Positions 60,444-64,000 of a stretch of 64,000 bases of DNA are shown here, piece by piece. Both the position numbers and the translations under genes were made by a program. Source of the stretch: Paenibacillus rhizophilus (GTDB taxonomy: Bacteria > Bacillota > Bacilli > Paenibacillales > Paenibacillaceae); the NCBI RefSeq assembly GCF_003854965.1, contig NZ_RQPI01000001.1, positions 620,001 to 684,000 on the forward strand, written 5' to 3'. The notes beneath the pieces are model-generated. The model did not search any database, was not told the origin of the DNA, and saw nothing but the letters and a program-made list of their open reading frames with translations. The number at the start of each line of letters is the position of its first letter. Position 1 is the first letter of the stretch.

Positions 60444-61762
60444 GGGCGTTGAAGCAGCTGTTCAAGGCGGACCGCGTGTATGAAGGCGGCCAGTTCCGGC
60501 AGAACTGGGCAATCCTCATCGAAGACGGCACAATCATCGAGACGGGAGAACAAACCGTGCTGGAACGGAAATACACGCAAACACCGACGGTCGATTGGAC
60601 TGGTAAGGCTATCCTACCGGGCACGGTCAACGCCCACAACCATTCCTTCCAAAGCCTGCTGCGGGGAATCGCGGCGGATCGGCCTTTTTTGGAGTGGAGA
60701 GATCAGGCCTTGTACAAATACACTCCGCTCCTGGATGAAGAAGCGATATACATCGGCGCTCTGTTTGCCTTTGGCGAAATGCTCAAATATGGCGTAACGA
60801 CGGTCAGCGATTTCTTCTATGTGCATGACGGCGGGAACGCCAGGGATGAAGCTGTGATCCGGGCAGCCAAGGATTTGGGAATTCGGCTCGTTTTGGCGCG
60901 GACGATGTATGATTGGAGCGGGGCGCCCGCAAGCTACCGGGAATCGGTGCCGGATGCGGTGAAGCGTACCCGGGAGCTGGCTGTAAAATATCAGGGCGAT
61001 CCTATGGTGACCGTTCATCCCGCGCCCCACAGCCCTCACGCGGCTTCGCCTGAGATGATTCAGGCTGGTCACAAGCTTGCAGCGGAGCTGGATACGCCTT
61101 TTCATATTCATGTGGCCGAGGAGCCGTTTGAAGTGGAAGAGACGCTTGCGAAATACGGGCTGCGGACGGTTCATTATTTGGATAAACTAGGCGTTGTCGA
61201 TGAGCGGATGATAGCGATCCATCTGGTATGGCTGGAGGATTCGGAGATCCGGCTGCTTGGAGACAAACGCGCAGGTTTGGCTTATTGTCCATCCAGCAAT
61301 ATGTTTTTATCTGACGGCGTCACGAATATTCCCGGTCTGCTCGCGGCGGGGGTGCGGGTTTCGATGGGAACGGACGGTGCGTGCAGCAACAACCGGATCA
61401 GCGTGTTTGAAGAAATGAGAATGTGCTCCCTGCTCCAGAAAGTAACCCGGCTGGACGGTACGTGCATCAACGCGGGGCAGGTCTTTCATATGGGCACCCA
61501 AGCGGGCGGCGAGCTGCTGCGGCTTCCGGTCGGCCAGATCTCTCCGGGGTATTATGCTGACTTCGTATCTGTAGATCTGAACGATCTTTCTCTGTTGCCC
61601 GCTGCCGAGCTGTTTAACAATATCGTTTATTCCCTTCAGCCAACTGCGATCAGGGATGTGGTGGTTGACGGTAAAATCGTGGTGGGGGACGGCCGGCTGC
61701 TTACGGTGCAGGAATCGGTGATTGTCCGGAAGATCAATGCACTATTAAGTAAATGGGAGTAA
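60440..61762 (+). CDS. COG0402 amidohydrolase, candidate formiminoglutamate deiminase (HutF-like)
   Basis: A 440-residue TRZ/ATZ-type deaminase-like amidohydrolase. Metal and catalytic residues: NAHNHSFQSLLRG, HIHVAEEPFEVEETL, IHLVWLEDSEIRLL (His) and SMGTDGACSNN. Formimino-glutamate deiminase HutF belongs to this superfamily. It overlaps the M20 gene by four bases (ATGA) and is the last gene of the operon. I infer that it deaminates N-formimino-glutamate to N-formyl-glutamate, which the M20 enzyme then hydrolyses. It could instead act on an unrelated purine- or guanidine-like compound. Confidence 0.75.
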   Translation: MRALKQLFKADRVYEGGQFRQNWAILIEDGTIIETGEQTVLERKYTQTPTVDWTGKAILPGTVNAHNHSFQSLLRGIAADRPFLEWRDQALYKYTPLLDEEAIYIGALFAFGEMLKYGVTTVSDFFYVHDGGNARDEAVIRAAKDLGIRLVLARTMYDWSGAPASYRESVPDAVKRTRELAVKYQGDPMVTVHPAPHSPHAASPEMIQAGHKLAAELDTPFHIHVAEEPFEVEETLAKYGLRTVHYLDKLGVVDERMIAIHLVWLEDSEIRLLGDKRAGLAYCPSSNMFLSDGVTNIPGLLAAGVRVSMGTDGACSNNRISVFEEMRMCSLLQKVTRLDGTCINAGQVFHMGTQAGGELLRLPVGQISPGYYADFVSVDLNDLSLLPAAELFNNIVYSLQPTAIRDVVVDGKIVVGDGRLLTVQESVIVRKINALLSKWE

Positions 61763-62246
61763 ATAAGTAAGTGGGAGTAAAAATAGTAGCCGATAGTCCG
61801 CAGCTGCTGCGATCCAAGGTTTTCGATGAACGAACTGGAATTTCTCCTCTTAATCTTGCTGAATACGCCCCCGGTGTCTTGATGAACTGGAATTTCTCCC
61901 ATTAATTCTATGGATTTCACAATAATTATGGAAAAACTGAAGAATAAACTGGTAAAATTCCAGCTATTTATTCAAAAAAGCATGTTTTTGCGGAAATTAG
62001 CGGGAGGAAATCCCGTTCGATTGTTCGGAAAGCAGAATTTAGCCTTTCGCCGAATCTATCCAGAGGAATTCCCGCTTATCCGGCCGCTTGGAGACGCTCA
62101 TCCGGCGGTGCGCTTTCGAATGAACGGTTGCCGTCCTAATAAAGGATGCCGCAGCCGTTTCTTCTTGTATAAATAATGGTTTTTAAGTTCTTTTTAAGAA
62201 AAGTGGCGTATACTGATTGTTTAGAAAAGAAAAGGAGAGGGTAAGG
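61763..62246 (+). other. Structured intergenic region with 16-base repeats
   Basis: GAACTGGAATTTCTCC occurs at 61832-61847 and 61884-61899. CTGG-TAAAATT-CCAG follows near 61950, and a terminator lies at 62125. An 88-codon frame (61910-62176) covers the same DNA but has no ribosome binding site and its end coincides with the hairpin, so I regard it as non-coding. The arrangement recalls a dispersed Paenibacillus intergenic repeat, but this is from memory. Confidence 0.45.
62125..62170 (+). terminator. Terminator-like hairpin before the LTA synthase gene
   Basis: CGGTTGC and TCCT pair with AGGA and GCAGCCG around AATA, followed by TTTCTTCTT. Confidence 0.6.
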
Positions 62247-64000
62247 GTGCGTCATTATCTGCCCGGCAAACGGCTGGGAATCATGCTGCTGTCATTTTTG
62301 ATCGGCGGATTTATACTGAACTTTATTATGCAGGCCGCTTCGTTTGGGATGGATGCTGGAAGCGTACTGAATTGGATATCGCAGTTCTATTGGCTTTATG
62401 TGTTCGGCAGCCTGTTCTTTTTCTTTGTGCTGCTCGCCTTTGCGGCGGTCATTCCGAACGTGTATGCGGGTTCCTTGCTCGCCTTTATAGCATGTGCCAT
62501 TCTGGGCATCGCCGATTACAAGAAGCTTACCACGACCGGGGAACCGCTGTTCCCGTGGGATTTGATGCTGGTCAAGAACGCTCAGGAGATGAGCAAGATT
62601 ACCAAGGGAATGATTTCGCCGCTTGTGCTTGTCCTGGCTGTTGTACTTATTGCGGGATTGATCTTTCTTCTGCGCAAGCTGCCAAAGGTCAGAATGAGAC
62701 TGGCGCTGCGGGCGGTGTTTACCGTTCTATCGGCCGCCGTGATTACCGGATTTATCATGATGGTCGACGGCCATTCGACGCTTGCGACCTCTATCCATTA
62801 TCAGAACATTTACTGGAACCAGAAAGTGAATTATACTCAGAACGGTTTTTTGTTCGCTTTTACAGGCAACCTGAAGCAAAATTTGATGGACAAGCCGGAT
62901 AGTTACAGTAAGGAAGCCATTGCTCAAATCGCCAAAAAGTACAGCGAAATGCCGGACGGCAGCACTTCCGCTGCTCCGGCTGAGAGTCCCAACATTATGT
63001 ACATGATGGACGAGGCCTTCTTTGATCCGACCCGGCTTCCATCTTTGACATTCAGCGAAGACCCTTTGAAGTTCATTCATCAAGAGGATAACAATACACC
63101 GTCCGGCTATATGCTGTCACCCGAGTTTGGGGGCAATACGGCCAATATCGAATTTGAGGCGCTGACGGGTTTGTCGATGTATTTTCTGAAAGACGGCTCC
63201 ATCCCTTACCAGCAGCGCATCGTCAAAATGTCCTCGCTGCCCTCGATCGTCAGCATTCTGAAAGACCGGGGATACCGGGCGCTCGCGGTCCATCCGTTCG
63301 ATGAAACGTTCTACAATCGGAACAAGGTTTATCCGGTTCTCGGTTTTGATCAATTCACTACCCAGAAAGAGATGACAAACGCCGAGCGGATTACGCCGGA
63401 CGGGTACATTTCCGATATGGCCGCCGTGAAAGAGGCCGTTCGCGAGCTGGAGAGCTCCGATCAGCCGACATTCCTGCACCTCGTTACGATGCAGAATCAT
63501 TTTCCGTTCGTCAAAGGCTCGAATGGACCGAACACGATTACGGTTAACGGGGTAAAGCCGGAACGGAAGGACGAGCTTGAAACGTATGTCCAGGATACGA
63601 AGCTGACCGACGAGGCGCTCGCCTATCTGGCCCAGGAACTGAAGTCGCTGAAGCGGCCTACAGTTGTCGTATTCTGGGGCGACCATCTTCCTGCGCTGTC
63701 GGCGGATATCTATACACAGGCCGGCTGGGACGCCAATCCCAGACTGAAGCACGAAACGAAGCTGATGGTTATGGCCAATTTCGATATCGGTAAGCAGCCT
63801 TTGGGCACACTCAGTCCCGCATTCTTCGGACCGACGGTCTTTAAGCTGTCGGGGCAGAAGATGCCGGCCTACTACAAGCTGCTGGAAAAGGTAAACGTGG
63901 AGCTTCCCGGATTAAGCAAAAGTGTGCTAATCGGCTCCTCCGGCGTCGTCACCGGGTTGACCGCGGAGCAGCAGGACTTGCTGAACGATTACCGGTTGGT
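62247..64000 (+). CDS. LTA synthase family sulfatase-fold protein (partial, runs off the window)
   Basis: A membrane phosphoglycerol transferase of the LtaS family. Five N-terminal helices (about residues 10-165) are followed by an extracellular sulfatase-fold domain. Catalytic residues are Glu256 (MMDEAFFDP), nucleophile Thr298 (GGNTANIEFEALTG) and Asp479-His480 (WGDHLPALS); LtaS of S. aureus has Glu255, Thr300 and Asp475-His476. The GTG start follows AGGAGAGGGTAAGG. No stop appears before position 64000; 584 codons are visible. It would polymerise glycerol phosphate onto a lipid anchor, or act as an LtaS-like primase. Confidence 0.9.
   Translation, partial: MRHYLPGKRLGIMLLSFLIGGFILNFIMQAASFGMDAGSVLNWISQFYWLYVFGSLFFFFVLLAFAAVIPNVYAGSLLAFIACAILGIADYKKLTTTGEPLFPWDLMLVKNAQEMSKITKGMISPLVLVLAVVLIAGLIFLLRKLPKVRMRLALRAVFTVLSAAVITGFIMMVDGHSTLATSIHYQNIYWNQKVNYTQNGFLFAFTGNLKQNLMDKPDSYSKEAIAQIAKKYSEMPDGSTSAAPAESPNIMYMMDEAFFDPTRLPSLTFSEDPLKFIHQEDNNTPSGYMLSPEFGGNTANIEFEALTGLSMYFLKDGSIPYQQRIVKMSSLPSIVSILKDRGYRALAVHPFDETFYNRNKVYPVLGFDQFTTQKEMTNAERITPDGYISDMAAVKEAVRELESSDQPTFLHLVTMQNHFPFVKGSNGPNTITVNGVKPERKDELETYVQDTKLTDEALAYLAQELKSLKRPTVVVFWGDHLPALSADIYTQAGWDANPRLKHETKLMVMANFDIGKQPLGTLSPAFFGPTVFKLSGQKMPAYYKLLEKVNVELPGLSKSVLIGSSGVVTGLTAEQQDLLNDYRL

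Noticed and set aside
61910..62176. 88-codon ORF before the LTA synthase gene
   Set aside because: It has no ribosome binding site, an unusual composition, and overlaps a terminator hairpin and dyads, so non-coding structure is the better reading.
1..64000. tRNA or rRNA genes
   Set aside because: I saw no cloverleaf-type sequence or rRNA signature on either strand, though a tool search would be more sensitive.

Overview
The window looks like a chromosomal segment of a Gram-positive, low-to-mid GC Bacillota, most likely Paenibacillus or a close relative. The reasons are strong AGGAGG-type ribosome binding sites, intrinsic terminators after most operons, and the mix of YtrA-type ABC genes, DUF421/DUF1657, AzlCD, LtaS-like and hut genes. 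The backbone is GC-richer; a block from about 28.5 to 41.4 kb is visibly AT-rich and looks like an acquired island.

Backbone, 0-27.4 kb: a DUF4395 membrane protein, several MFS exporters, an exported protein overlapping a secreted VanX-like dipeptidase, DUF1657 and DUF421 genes, AzlCD amino-acid export, a TetR regulator followed by an operator and a stub ORF, a bacteriohemerythrin, a metallophosphoesterase, an SDR, a ytrA-ABC operon with a perfect operator, a tagatose-bisphosphate aldolase, a MerR/aldo-keto reductase pair with recognisable control sites, a larC-larE-larB operon for the nickel-pincer cofactor (larA is absent), a divergent IMP dehydrogenase, an internally deleted pdxK, an AraC regulator, an internally deleted ylmA-type ABC ATPase, and an Nramp manganese transporter.

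Island, 27.8-41.4 kb: a decayed IS630 transposase marks the left side. The core (29.07-37.63 kb) is eight tightly spaced co-directional genes: a U32-family protein with two four-cysteine sets, an AroQ-type mutase, two ATP-grasp ligases, aminodeoxychorismate synthase (pabB, pabA), a MATE exporter and a third ATP-grasp ligase, ended by a terminator. I read it as a compact NRPS-free pathway that turns chorismate into 4-amino-4-deoxychorismate, rearranges it, joins it to other acids or amines and exports the product. The mutase keeps the carboxylate-binding arginines but has lost both residues that contact the C4 hydroxyl of chorismate, which fits a C4-amino substrate. I know of no characterised pathway with this exact gene set. 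To its right lie a GNAT gene and decayed genes: an RHS/YD-repeat fragment with an interrupted downstream ORF, an adenine methyltransferase with a stop codon in place of its catalytic tyrosine, and a broken secreted protein.

Backbone, 41.8-64 kb: an LSm-like small protein, an OmpR-type two-component system, a polytopic membrane protein, cysJ-cysI sulfite reductase, a YpfJ-type zinc protease, a GNAT, a phosphotransferase-HAD-hisC run, and a histidine-utilisation operon. That operon has a leader peptide and terminator in front of hutH-hutU-hutI, and then an M20 amidohydrolase and a COG0402 amidohydrolase where the usual FIGLU-degrading enzyme would be. A partial LTA synthase-like gene runs off the right edge.

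All calls come from reading the sequence. Family names rest on recognised motifs and remembered family members; no database search was run.
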